The notes beneath the pieces were generated by a model. It was given only the letters and a program-made list of their open reading frames with translations. It had not been told where the DNA came from and ran no database searches. Positions 6,638 to 11,871 of a stretch of 11,871 nt of DNA are shown here, piece after piece. The DNA lies in contig JAZQOM010000019.1 of NCBI GenBank assembly GCA_045627885.1, forward strand, positions 1 to 11,871. Direction: 5' to 3'. The DNA is from CALCTE01 sp045627885. GTDB lineage: Bacteria > Bacillota > Clostridia > Oscillospirales > CAG-272. A program made the translations under genes and the position numbers. Numbering within the stretch: the first letter of the stretch is position 1; every line of letters begins with the position of its first letter.

Positions 6638-6880
6638 TTGAATACAAAAGAAGCGGTGGCAGCTCGAATTATTGAATTATGCGAAAGAAAGAACATTGCA
6701 ATCAATGCGCTGGCAAATATATCAGGTGTTGCTCCATCCACCATTTACAGTATGCTTAATACAAAAAGCAAAAATCCGGGCGTAGTTTCCATAAAGAAAA
6801 TTTGCGACGGTCTTGAAATGACGGTAAGAGAGTTTTTTGACAGTGATTTGTTTGACGAAACGGAACAAGAGATAAAATAA
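6638..6880 (+). CDS. Small XRE-family helix-turn-helix regulator
   Basis: An 80-residue DNA-binding protein made almost entirely of one Cro/C1-type HTH at about residues 6-68. The recognition region reads LANISGVAPSTIYSML near 24-39, followed by IKKICDGL and a FFDSDLF end typical of short Clostridia XRE regulators. No ligand domain or protease motif is seen. The start is a TTG at 6638, supported by GAGGGGG at 6624-6630 with 7 nt spacing; an ATG at 6633 is in another frame and stops after two codons. It is divergent from the SLOG gene and both putative promoters carry the same repeated motif, so it probably represses both itself and that gene. It is followed by a non-coding hairpin-rich stretch. 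Confidence 0.88.
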   Translation: MNTKEAVAARIIELCERKNIAINALANISGVAPSTIYSMLNTKSKNPGVVSIKKICDGLEMTVREFFDSDLFDETEQEIK

Positions 6881-7106
6881 GCGCCGCGCGCCGAATACTG
6901 ACGGATTTTTTGTCGGTGCAAGGATAAAAGTATACACAGACTCGTTCACGGGCAGCAAGAATAATTAGGCAAAAATAAGCAGCCGCACATGAGCGGCTGC
7001 CTTAGAATATAATGCGGTGTTAAACTTTCAGAGCCCCTTTTCAGGGGCTCTGACTGTATTATCCCATGAAAAATGGGCTGTTCAAGCCACCGGTTTACCG
7101 GTGTGA
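6881..7106 (-). ncRNA. Run of four hairpins, candidate structured RNA or repeat element
   Basis: No gene is evident in this interval. Read on the minus strand just after the stop codon of the ATPase-GNAT gene, four perfect hairpins follow: CACCGG/CCGGTG (7088-7103), CCCAT/ATGGG (7063-7077), CAGAGCCCC/GGGGCTCTG (7029-7052) and GCAGCCGC/GCGGCTGC (6979-7000). The last is followed by TTATTTTT and can serve as an intrinsic terminator. A fifth, weaker pairing (ACTGAC with GTCGGT) surrounds a T-run near 6900-6917. More hairpins than a terminator needs suggest either a small RNA in the 3' region or a dispersed repeat. The downstream part recalls repeats I have met in gut Clostridia, which I cannot verify. 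Confidence 0.4.
6974..7000 (-). terminator. Probable terminator of the ATPase-GNAT gene
   Basis: GCAGCCGC (7000-6993 side) and GCGGCTGC form a perfect 8-bp stem with a six-base loop, followed on the minus strand by TTATTTTT. It lies about 107 nt after the stop codon, the last of the four hairpins. Confidence 0.7.
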
Positions 7107-8528
7107 CTATTTGTTGTCGGGGTCGAAGGATTTTACGATGTTGAGAAGCTCGGTGAAGGGTTCGATGGTAACAATGGAGTCATAGTCAACAACGCGTAAT
7201 AACATCTTCTGCATAACGAGCACATCGCCCTGTTCGGTTGCGGGAAGAATTCCGGTGAAGAAGAAACCGAGCTCCTTTGCCTTTTCGTAAACGCTGCTCA
7301 ATCCCTTCTTTTCCATGGTTATGTAAAGCGTTACGGTTTCTGCGCCGTTTTGCTTGAGCTCGTAGAAATCGGAATTGAGACGCGTGTCAAAATCTTTGCC
7401 GACCTTAACAAGGTTTATTTCACCGGTACGCATACGGCTGTTGAAGGCGCATTTGCTTTCGGTTATTTCATATTCGGGTGCTCCGTCCTCGTTCATTATC
7501 GTTCTCTCGACCTTGACTCCGTCGTAAATGAATTTTGCGGCATCGTTGAGCTCTTCAGGCAGATAAACGCTTCTTTCGGAGGTATCGAAAACCGAGCCTG
7601 CAATGACTTCTGCAGTGGGCTTGCCCTCATCCTTAAAGGTGCTCTGTGCAAATTCCGCGGGAACGGCGTTGAGTAAGAATGCACAGGGGAGAGAGCCGTA
7701 TTTCAAACGGAGTTTTTGAGTATAGGGATGGGTGGTAACGGCACAACCGATGAAGAGCTTGCCTTTGGCATCGTCATGCACATAGTCGTAGGTGCGTCTC
7801 ATAAGCTTGGCGAAAACGCCCATGTTGCGGTAGTTCTTATTCACTATCGCCATGCCGCCCTCCCATACGCCGGGAACGATGTCCCATTTCTTAACTCCCA
7901 TGTGACCTGCAAGACCGCCCCACTGGTCGATAGCTACCGATGTGTGTATCTGGTCCTTTGCTACGGCGGCATAGTAGCGCTCGGGATAATAGACGATGTC
8001 ATTTACATAGGTGAGACCGTATTCGTTGTAGAATGCGTGGCAGATTTTAAGCATCTCGTCCTTCTTCGGAGACCGAATGGTAAGCTCGGCATTCTCGATA
8101 ACCTCGGATGCGCCTGCTCCGTCCTCCTTCTTGATGTCCGGAATGTTGCAGTAGTATTTAACAAGCTTCTGAAGTCTGCCGCCCATACCTAAGTTTTCGA
8201 CATACGCTTCGTCAACGGCACTCTTCATAATGGTAAGACCTAAGCGGTCTTCGCCCTTAAGAGTCTGCTCATAGTTTCCGGGAATGCCTTTGTCAAGTAC
8301 CGATACGATGAATTCGCCCGCTTCGGCGTTTACCGTGATATCAATGGTATCCATTCTGCCAGACTTGCTGAAGCTTATTATGTTGTTGAGAGCTTCTTCG
8401 GTTGCAAGCACTATCTTTTCAACCGTCTTGTAGTTATTGAAATACATTCCGGCAAAGGTTCTTATTGCGCTTAATGTAAGCGGAATATACTCAATTTCCG
8501 GGGCAATTTTGATTTCAAATGCGTTCAT
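7107..8528 (-). CDS. RsbW-like ATP-binding domain fused to GNAT acetyltransferase
   Basis: A 473-residue soluble fusion protein. Residues about 5-135 are a GHKL/HATPase domain of the anti-sigma-kinase type: N-box EEALNN at 44-49, G1 box DKGIPG at 79-84 and G2 region RLGL at 95-98. Residues about 150-330 resemble a GNAT N-acetyltransferase, with the acetyl-CoA loop region NKNYRNMGVFAKL; the C-terminal 140 residues end in a strand-rich part with FFFTGILP and GDVLVMQ that may be a second GNAT-like half. The family appears in Clostridia, but substrate and partner are not known to me. It may couple partner switching to acetylation (inference). The ATG at 8528 follows GGGAG at 7 nt. It is monocistronic; no STAS-domain antagonist is adjacent. 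Confidence 0.85.
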   Translation of the reverse strand: MNAFEIKIAPEIEYIPLTLSAIRTFAGMYFNNYKTVEKIVLATEEALNNIISFSKSGRMDTIDITVNAEAGEFIVSVLDKGIPGNYEQTLKGEDRLGLTIMKSAVDEAYVENLGMGGRLQKLVKYYCNIPDIKKEDGAGASEVIENAELTIRSPKKDEMLKICHAFYNEYGLTYVNDIVYYPERYYAAVAKDQIHTSVAIDQWGGLAGHMGVKKWDIVPGVWEGGMAIVNKNYRNMGVFAKLMRRTYDYVHDDAKGKLFIGCAVTTHPYTQKLRLKYGSLPCAFLLNAVPAEFAQSTFKDEGKPTAEVIAGSVFDTSERSVYLPEELNDAAKFIYDGVKVERTIMNEDGAPEYEITESKCAFNSRMRTGEINLVKVGKDFDTRLNSDFYELKQNGAETVTLYITMEKKGLSSVYEKAKELGFFFTGILPATEQGDVLVMQKMLLRVVDYDSIVTIEPFTELLNIVKSFDPDNK

Positions 8529-8559
8529 GATGTTCTCCCTGTAAAATTATTTCAGTTAA

Positions 8560-8588
8560 ATTATAGTACATTTGTTTTATCTTTTCAG
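8560..8588 (-). promoter_or_regulatory. Probable promoter of the ATPase-GNAT gene
   Basis: A perfect TATAAT (8565-8560, minus strand) has CTGAAA 17 bp upstream, a weak -35. The surrounding 80 bp are AT-rich, and the start codon is about 32 nt downstream of the -10 box. Confidence 0.55.
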
Positions 8589-8697
8589 CATAAAAATTAA
8601 AATAAATACACATTTATTCTGAGAAATTACAATAAGTCAGCTGTTTTGTCGGAGAAGATTCGTAAATAGCCAATCATTTTATTGAGCCTGTCCGCAC

Positions 8698-8798
8698 GAG
8701 ATTCGCTCGGTGCACTACCGCGCACCGACGCGCACGAGGGCACCAAAGCGCTCCACCGGAGCGTTTTTCTTGCTTCGCTCGTGCCCTGTTCGAATCTC
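8698..8798. repeat. 101-bp branched palindromic element next to the tRNA genes
   Basis: GAGATTCG (8698-8705) and CGAATCTC (8791-8798) form outer ends. Inside are a hairpin CGGTGC/GCACCG (8708-8727), then GGGCAC (8738-8743) pairing with GTGCCC (8781-8786) around the hairpin CGCTCC/GGAGCG (8749-8763), which is followed by TTTTT on the plus strand. The right end, GTTCGAATCTC, looks like a tRNA T-arm. It has no gene. It may be a dispersed element or the decayed remains of a tRNA with its terminator. Confidence 0.45.
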
Positions 8799-8812
8799 TT
8801 TTCATTATAGCT

Positions 8813-8851
8813 AAAGCAAAAGAGCACGCCTGCAGCGTGCTCTTTTGCTTT
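8813..8851 (-). terminator. Terminator of the tRNA operon
   Basis: A perfect 17-bp stem pairs 8813-8829 with 8835-8851 around the loop CTGCA. On the minus strand the descending arm is T-rich (TCTTTTGCTTTAG). It begins at the last base of the tRNA-Tyr CCA end, so there is no separate trailer between tRNA and hairpin. Confidence 0.85.
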
Positions 8852-8935
8852 GGTGGGAGCGGGTGGATTCGGACCACCGAAGCAAGATGCAGCAGATTTA
8901 CAGTCTGTCCCCTTTGGCCACTCGGGAACGCTCCC
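8851..8935 (-). tRNA. tRNA-Tyr (GTA)
   Basis: 85 nt with encoded CCA (8853-8851). The acceptor stem pairs GGGAGCG (8935-8929) with CGCTCCC; the anticodon stem CAGA/TCTG holds the loop CTGTAAA with anticodon GTA at 8901-8899. A long variable arm, typical of bacterial tRNA-Tyr, and the T-loop TCCGAATCC are present. It follows tRNA-Thr without a spacer base. Confidence 0.96.
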
Positions 8936-9010
8936 TGGAGCTGGTGATCGGAGTCGAACCAACAACCTGCTGATTACAAATCAGCTGCTCTGCCATTGAG
9001 CCACACCAGC
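8936..9010 (-). tRNA. tRNA-Thr (TGT)
   Basis: 75 nt with encoded CCA (8938-8936) after discriminator T. The acceptor stem pairs GCTGGTG (9010-9004) with CACCAGC; the anticodon stem GCTGA/TCAGC holds loop TTTGTAA with anticodon TGT at 8978-8976, and the T-loop reads GGTTCGACTCC. It is the first gene of the tRNA pair, and its CCA end touches the first base of tRNA-Tyr, so one RNase P cut could mature both. Confidence 0.96.
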
Positions 9011-9034
9011 ACATATTGAATTTGCAACATACGA

Positions 9035-9063
9035 ATTATATCACGGCAATTTCCCTTTGTCAA
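9035..9063 (-). promoter_or_regulatory. Perfect consensus promoter of the tRNA pair
   Basis: TTGACA (9063-9058) and TATAAT (9040-9035) on the minus strand are 17 bp apart, a full sigma-A consensus as expected for stable RNA genes. The tRNA-Thr 5' end is 25 nt downstream of the -10 box. Confidence 0.93.
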
Positions 9064-9083
9064 TAGATATTTTCATATTTTTC

Positions 9084-9119
9084 AAAACGGTCTTCGGAAA
9101 AGCCGAAGACCGTTTTTTT
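9084..9119. terminator. Terminator after the S-component gene
   Basis: A perfect 14-bp stem, AAAACGGTCTTCGG at 9084-9097 and its complement at 9103-9116 with loop AAAAG, abuts the stop codon of the S-component gene. On the minus strand it ends TTTTGAAAA; the plus-strand T-run is longer (seven). Confidence 0.85.
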
Positions 9120-9658
9120 CACCGTCTGTATTTCTTGTCGAGCTTTTTCATAAGCTCCGAAAGCGGAAGTATAAAAAGTCCGCACACAAGATTGCTTACG
9201 CCGTGTATCGCGTCAAACGGAATCCCCGCCGCAATCCACGCCAAAGTTGTCTCAAAATTCATTTTGAACATTATCGCCTGTGCGGGAGCATAAAGCACTC
9301 CGTACAAAAATCCGTGCAGAGCGCACAAAACGGGAAAGATAACCGCTTTTGCCCCGATTTTCATATTCTTCGGCAAGAGCATGAAAACCGCCCAAAGTAT
9401 CGTCCAGATGTAAAGATACGGGAGCCACCACACGGAAAATCCCGCGATAAGCCCTTCGAGAAAAACAAAAACATATATCGGAATAAGCGCCTTTGCACGG
9501 TACACGACCGTAAATGTCGCCGTGAACAGACCGAGCAGATGAATGTTCGGCAAAACCTCCATAAGCTGCTTTGACGCAAACATAAGCGCTCCGAGCATGG
9601 CGAATATCGCAATTTCGAATACGCTCAAGCCTTTTTTATTTTGTGTAGACGAGCTCAT
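9119..9658 (-). CDS. ECF transporter S component, candidate corrinoid-specific
   Basis: A 179-residue membrane protein with six predicted helices (near 13-32, 36-54, 57-78, 79-96, 104-128 and 148-170), the normal build of ECF S components that capture a vitamin and dock on a shared EcfA-A'-T module. Features I can see are the N-terminal FAMLGALMFASKQLME, the YLYIWTILW segment and YAPAQAI. No ATPase or T component is nearby, consistent with group II ECF systems. The ATG at 9658 follows GCGGAG and overlaps the lipoprotein gene by 23 nt. Because the operon sits behind a cobalamin riboswitch, B12, cobinamide or a related precursor is the likeliest cargo, as for the known S component CbrT; this is inference from context. 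Confidence 0.82.
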   Translation of the reverse strand: MSSSTQNKKGLSVFEIAIFAMLGALMFASKQLMEVLPNIHLLGLFTATFTVVYRAKALIPIYVFVFLEGLIAGFSVWWLPYLYIWTILWAVFMLLPKNMKIGAKAVIFPVLCALHGFLYGVLYAPAQAIMFKMNFETTLAWIAAGIPFDAIHGVSNLVCGLFILPLSELMKKLDKKYRR

Positions 9659-10058
9659 AGTGTTCTCCGCTTGCTATTTTGGTCGCGTCGGCGGATGTCA
9701 TAAGCAATTCCTTGTTTTTTGTCAAAGCCCAATATGCCTTGTCTTTGTCCCAGGAAGCCGTAATTCCGTTTGCCTCGTTTATGTATATGCCAAACTCTCC
9801 CATATCGCCCTTGATAAGTCCCGCCTCGGTAAGAGCCGCGCCGAGATTGTCCGCGTCGGTTTTGAGCGTAAATGTCACGGTTTTTTTGTCGGCGACAACA
9901 TCGACGCAAATTGTTTTTTCTCCGCTTCCGAGAGTTGTGTCCTCGGTGTAAAGAGCTGTTTCCCACAGCTCGGAGCTTTTTTTGCTTCCCGCTTCGGAGC
10001 ACGCGACAAAAGCCACCGCGAGCGCAAGAGCAAGAAGAATGCATAGAATTTTTTTCAT
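9636..10058 (-). CDS. DUF4430 (transcobalamin-like) lipoprotein
   Basis: A 140-residue exported lipoprotein. The start MKKILCILLALALAVAF is a signal peptide ending in the lipobox FVAC with the lipidated Cys20; Phe at -3 is less usual. A Ser/Lys linker follows, then a DUF4430 domain at about 48-138 with the signature pattern FGIYINEANGI, then DKDKAYWAL and ELLMTSAD. The same fold forms the C-terminal part of transcobalamin and intrinsic factor, so it probably binds a corrinoid at the cell surface and feeds the S component encoded next. The ATG at 10058 follows AAAGGA at 9 nt; the frame extends upstream to 10310 only through the riboswitch and terminator and is not coding there. First gene of the B12-controlled operon. 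Confidence 0.88.
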   Translation of the reverse strand: MKKILCILLALALAVAFVACSEAGSKKSSELWETALYTEDTTLGSGEKTICVDVVADKKTVTFTLKTDADNLGAALTEAGLIKGDMGEFGIYINEANGITASWDKDKAYWALTKNKELLMTSADATKIASGEHYELVYTK

Positions 10059-10091
10059 TTGCCTGTTCCTTTCAAAGTTAAAATGTGCGTG

Positions 10092-10124
10092 AAAAAGCTC
10101 TCTCCGCGAGCGTGCGGAGAGAGC
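10092..10124 (-). terminator. Attenuator terminator of the cobalamin riboswitch
   Basis: A perfect 11-bp stem, GCTCTCTCCGC and GCGGAGAGAGC (10124-10097, minus strand) with a six-base loop, is followed by TTTTT. It stands between the aptamer and the lipoprotein start, where an expression platform would be. A second stem, CGGGCAAAA (10193-10185) with TTTTGCCCG (10155-10147), competes with a local CGGG/CCCG hairpin and could be part of the switch. Confidence 0.82.
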
Positions 10125-10209
10125 GTAAGATTTTATGCCGAAAACACGGGCAAAAACCCGCGTATAAAAGCTCACAAATCCCCCTTTTGCCCGAAGACGA
10201 AAGCGTATT

Positions 10210-10350
10210 ACGAGACGATGAGCATTCCGACTGACGGCATATAGCCGATAACGGTAATGGCTGTTGCGACGGATTTGCACCGCACTTTCCTCATCACAGA
10301 ACAATCGCATCCTGCGCGACGCCCTGCCGCACCGTCAAGCGATGCGGAAT
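10210..10350 (-). promoter_or_regulatory. Cobalamin riboswitch aptamer
   Basis: Read on the minus strand, the core shows GAGGAAAG followed by GGTGCAAATCC (10281-10271), the conserved heart of cobalamin riboswitches, then ACAGCC and a B12-box-like GTCAGTCGGAATGC. GATGAG (10295-10290) pairs with CTCATC (10222-10217) to enclose the core; a peripheral stem pairs CGCATC (10346-10341) with GATGCG (10311-10306). The kissing-loop partners were not traced, so ligand subtype (adenosyl- or aqua/methylcobalamin) is open. In known cases binding of B12 switches off the downstream uptake or synthesis genes. Confidence 0.9.
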
Positions 10351-10369
10351 CGTGTTTTTCACTTAAAGG

Positions 10370-10399
10370 ATTATATCACCGCAAAGCGGCAAAAGTCAA
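10370..10399 (-). promoter_or_regulatory. Promoter of the riboswitch-lipoprotein operon
   Basis: TTGACT (10399-10394) and TATAAT (10375-10370) on the minus strand are 18 bp apart, with TG before the -10 box. The spacer contains the palindrome CCGC-TTT-GCGG (10389-10379). The -35 box begins right after the stop codon of the DUF368 gene. Confidence 0.85.
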
Positions 10400-10400
10400 G

Positions 10401-11231
10401 TCATTTTTCGAATTTTGAGAGCATAAACATCAGTATAAAAGCGGCTGCAAATAAAAGCGGGCAGAAAAGCCATTCAAAGCCCGACGGCATAACATACGGA
10501 AATACCGTCGCTATCGAGCCGAGCATAAATCCGAGAATTATCGTATACGATGCGCGCGGACGCTTTGTGAGCTGTTTTTCCATAAATTTTGAAAACAGAA
10601 TTATTCCTATAAGTGCGCCGAGTGCCATCGGAAGAAGATACGGCGCATCTATTTTTGCAAACGCGTCGAGCACTTTGTCATACACTCCCAAAAGCAAGAG
10701 TATAAACGAGGTGCTTATACCGGGAAGCGAAAGCGAAAGAGCACATATTCCGCCCACCAGAAGCGAAACGGCTGCTCCGACAATTCCGTCCTCCGAGCCG
10801 AGATTAAGGGCTCCGCCGGAGATTATTTTCGGCAGAAGATTGAGAAAAACGGGCACTGCGGCTCCGGCGGCTATGCACAGAATATCGCGCAGAGAGAGCT
10901 TTTTTGAGTCCGACATGGAGAAAGCTTTTTTCATTATCATCGGAACACTGCCTGCTATCGAGCCGACAAAGAAATACATTACGGGCAGTCTGAACTTTCC
11001 GAGTAAAAGCTCTATCGGAGACGACAGAAGAATCGCGCCCAAAAGTCCGCCGAGCGCAAACGGAAGCAGGACAGACAGGCTTTCCTTAAACTTTTTCCTG
11101 ACGCTTGCGACGGATTCTATCAACTTCTGATACATTCCGAGAGCCATCGCCATCGTTCCGCCGCTGACGCCCGGAATCAGCATGGTTCCGCCTATGAATG
11201 CACCTTTCAGAAAGTAAATGATATACTTCAT
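10401..11231 (-). CDS. popT: DUF368 undecaprenyl-phosphate translocase
   Basis: A 276-residue polytopic membrane protein of the DUF368 family, with about eight to nine hydrophobic segments. The N-terminal signature GAFIGGTMLIPGVSGGTMA (9-27) is present and recurs in weaker form as the second-half LSLPGISTSFILLLLG, reflecting the internal repeat of the fold. DUF368 proteins have been shown to return the undecaprenyl phosphate carrier across the membrane for peptidoglycan and other envelope polymers. The ATG at 11231 follows AAAGGA; the longer frame to 11339 would run through the promoter and into the divergent gene. It has its own promoter (11260-11288), and I see no terminator before the riboswitch operon promoter, so some read-through is likely. 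Confidence 0.9.
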   Translation of the reverse strand: MKYIIYFLKGAFIGGTMLIPGVSGGTMAMALGMYQKLIESVASVRKKFKESLSVLLPFALGGLLGAILLSSPIELLLGKFRLPVMYFFVGSIAGSVPMIMKKAFSMSDSKKLSLRDILCIAAGAAVPVFLNLLPKIISGGALNLGSEDGIVGAAVSLLVGGICALSLSLPGISTSFILLLLGVYDKVLDAFAKIDAPYLLPMALGALIGIILFSKFMEKQLTKRPRASYTIILGFMLGSIATVFPYVMPSGFEWLFCPLLFAAAFILMFMLSKFEK

Positions 11232-11259
11232 GGCTTTCCTTTCGTATTTAATCACCGCT

Positions 11260-11288
11260 ATTTTACACAATTTGCAAAATAAAGTCAA
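11260..11288 (-). promoter_or_regulatory. Promoter of the DUF368 gene
   Basis: TTGACT (11288-11283) and TAAAAT (11265-11260) on the minus strand are 17 bp apart. The -35 box lies 13 bp from the start codon of the divergent plus-strand gene, so the two genes share this 70-bp region; no clear promoter for the plus-strand gene was found in it. Confidence 0.75.
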
Positions 11289-11301
11289 GAGAGGGACATA
11301 T

Positions 11302-11853
11302 ATGGAAACAGAAAGAATGCTTGTCGAAAGAGACGGCAAAACAAGGCTTTGCGCGTATATTCCGAAGCTGACCTGCAGGGAACACCCGATAAGGGCAAAG
11401 CGTATTGCGAGTCTTTACGAAAAAGGACTTGTGCGCAGTCTCGAAAGACTTGCGAAAACGCTCGGAGGGGGAGAGCTTATATGCGATTTTTCTTCGGAAG
11501 CGTCGGGAGAATTCTTTACCTATATTTTTACTTTGAGGTACGGAAATAAAAGCGCGGAGTTTGCCGACAGCTACAAAAATCTTGAGCCGTTCGGGTTGTC
11601 GAAAAAAGAAAAGAAGACGCTCCGAATGAGGGTTATGAACATCGCATCTCGGAGGATGCGGCTCGGAGAGCCTATGTTTGCCGACGCAGAAAAAATCGCC
11701 GCGAAAAAGCTTTCGGCGGCGATAATGATTCCTTATGAGGACGGGATAAAGCTCGTATACCGCGCGGGACTTTTGTCTGTGAAGCGGACGGAGATTTTTG
11801 TTCCGATGAAGCTCACAGGAGAACGCGCAGGGAATTCAAAAGCGCAAGAATGA
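11302..11853 (+). CDS. Hypothetical soluble protein, 183 residues
   Basis: I do not recognise this protein. It starts METERMLVERDGKTRLC after GAGAGGG at good spacing; the longer frame from 11218 overlaps the DUF368 gene and promoter and is rejected. There is no signal peptide or membrane segment. It is rich in Lys, Arg and Glu, with a helical basic middle (residues about 95-120, KKEKKTLRMRV then ASRRMRLG) and a strand-like C-terminal part IPYEDGIKLVYRAG near 150-163, which faintly recalls DUF3298-type C-termini but is too weak to assign. It is divergent from the DUF368 translocase and nothing follows it before the window edge, so an operon to the right is possible. Confidence 0.7.
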   Translation: METERMLVERDGKTRLCAYIPKLTCREHPIRAKRIASLYEKGLVRSLERLAKTLGGGELICDFSSEASGEFFTYIFTLRYGNKSAEFADSYKNLEPFGLSKKEKKTLRMRVMNIASRRMRLGEPMFADAEKIAAKKLSAAIMIPYEDGIKLVYRAGLLSVKRTEIFVPMKLTGERAGNSKAQE

Positions 11854-11871
11854 GCATACCGACATCGGCGG

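Noticed and set aside
6722..6958. A 78-codon minus-strand frame overlapping the XRE gene
   Set aside because: It lies mostly antisense to a clear HTH gene and has no ribosome binding site; its first part falls in the suspected repeat.
6881..7106. CRISPR-like array or IscB/TnpB guide RNA
   Set aside because: The hairpins differ in sequence with no regular repeat-spacer pattern, no nuclease gene is nearby, and I could not match the order of stems to a guide RNA I know.
8749..8768. Plus-strand terminator CGCTCC/GGAGCG with TTTTT as the end of a real plus-strand gene
   Set aside because: No plus-strand gene lies upstream; it is better seen as part of the palindromic element.
8627..8965. A 112-codon minus-strand frame
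   Set aside because: It covers tRNA-Tyr, part of tRNA-Thr, the terminator stem and the palindromic element, so it is not coding.
10059..10310. N-terminal extension of the DUF4430 lipoprotein frame
   Set aside because: The extension translates the riboswitch and its terminator; the signal peptide and ribosome binding site place the start at 10058.

Overview
The window looks like chromosomal DNA of an anaerobic, gut-type Clostridia (Oscillospirales-like Bacillota). The evidence is strong AGGAGG-type ribosome binding sites, textbook TTGACA/TATAAT promoters, CCA-encoded tRNAs, an AbrB-type regulator with an ABC-2 exporter, PrsW, DUF368 and an ECF-type S component. Species cannot be named from the sequence alone.

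Layout from left to right. (1) 1-480: no convincing gene; a field of palindromes that looks like dispersed intergenic repeats. (2) 481-2065 (+): a structured leader holding a 30-codon upstream ORF, then the magnesium channel gene mgtE, ended by a bidirectional terminator. (3) 4494-2135 (-): one tightly packed operon driven by a perfect consensus promoter, with an AbrB-like regulator, an ABC ATPase, an ABC permease and a YjjG-like HAD phosphatase. (4) 5836-4554 (-): a seven-helix membrane protein overlapping a PrsW-type intramembrane metalloprotease, closed by a terminator. (5) 6001-6880: a divergent pair, a SLOG/YpsA-like protein (-) and a small XRE regulator (+), separated by a 130-bp region with four copies of a GATWWATCG-type motif over both putative promoters. 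(6) 6881-7106: a run of four perfect hairpins with no recognised gene. (7) 8528-7107 (-): an RsbW-like ATPase domain joined to a GNAT acetyltransferase. (8) 8698-9063 (-): a palindromic element, a 17-bp terminator stem, tRNA-Tyr and tRNA-Thr abutting with no spacer, and a perfect promoter. (9) 10400-9119 (-): a cobalamin riboswitch with an intrinsic terminator upstream of a DUF4430 (transcobalamin-like) lipoprotein and an ECF S component, i.e. a probable B12/corrinoid uptake unit. (10) 11231-10401 (-): a DUF368 undecaprenyl-phosphate translocase. (11) 11302-11853 (+): an unrecognised 183-residue protein.

The most interesting items are the divergent SLOG/XRE cassette with its repeated operators, the unidentified mgtE leader, the B12-riboswitch lipoprotein/S-component pair, the overlapping palindromes on the AbrB operon promoter, and the two structured intergenic elements at 6976-7103 and 8698-8798.
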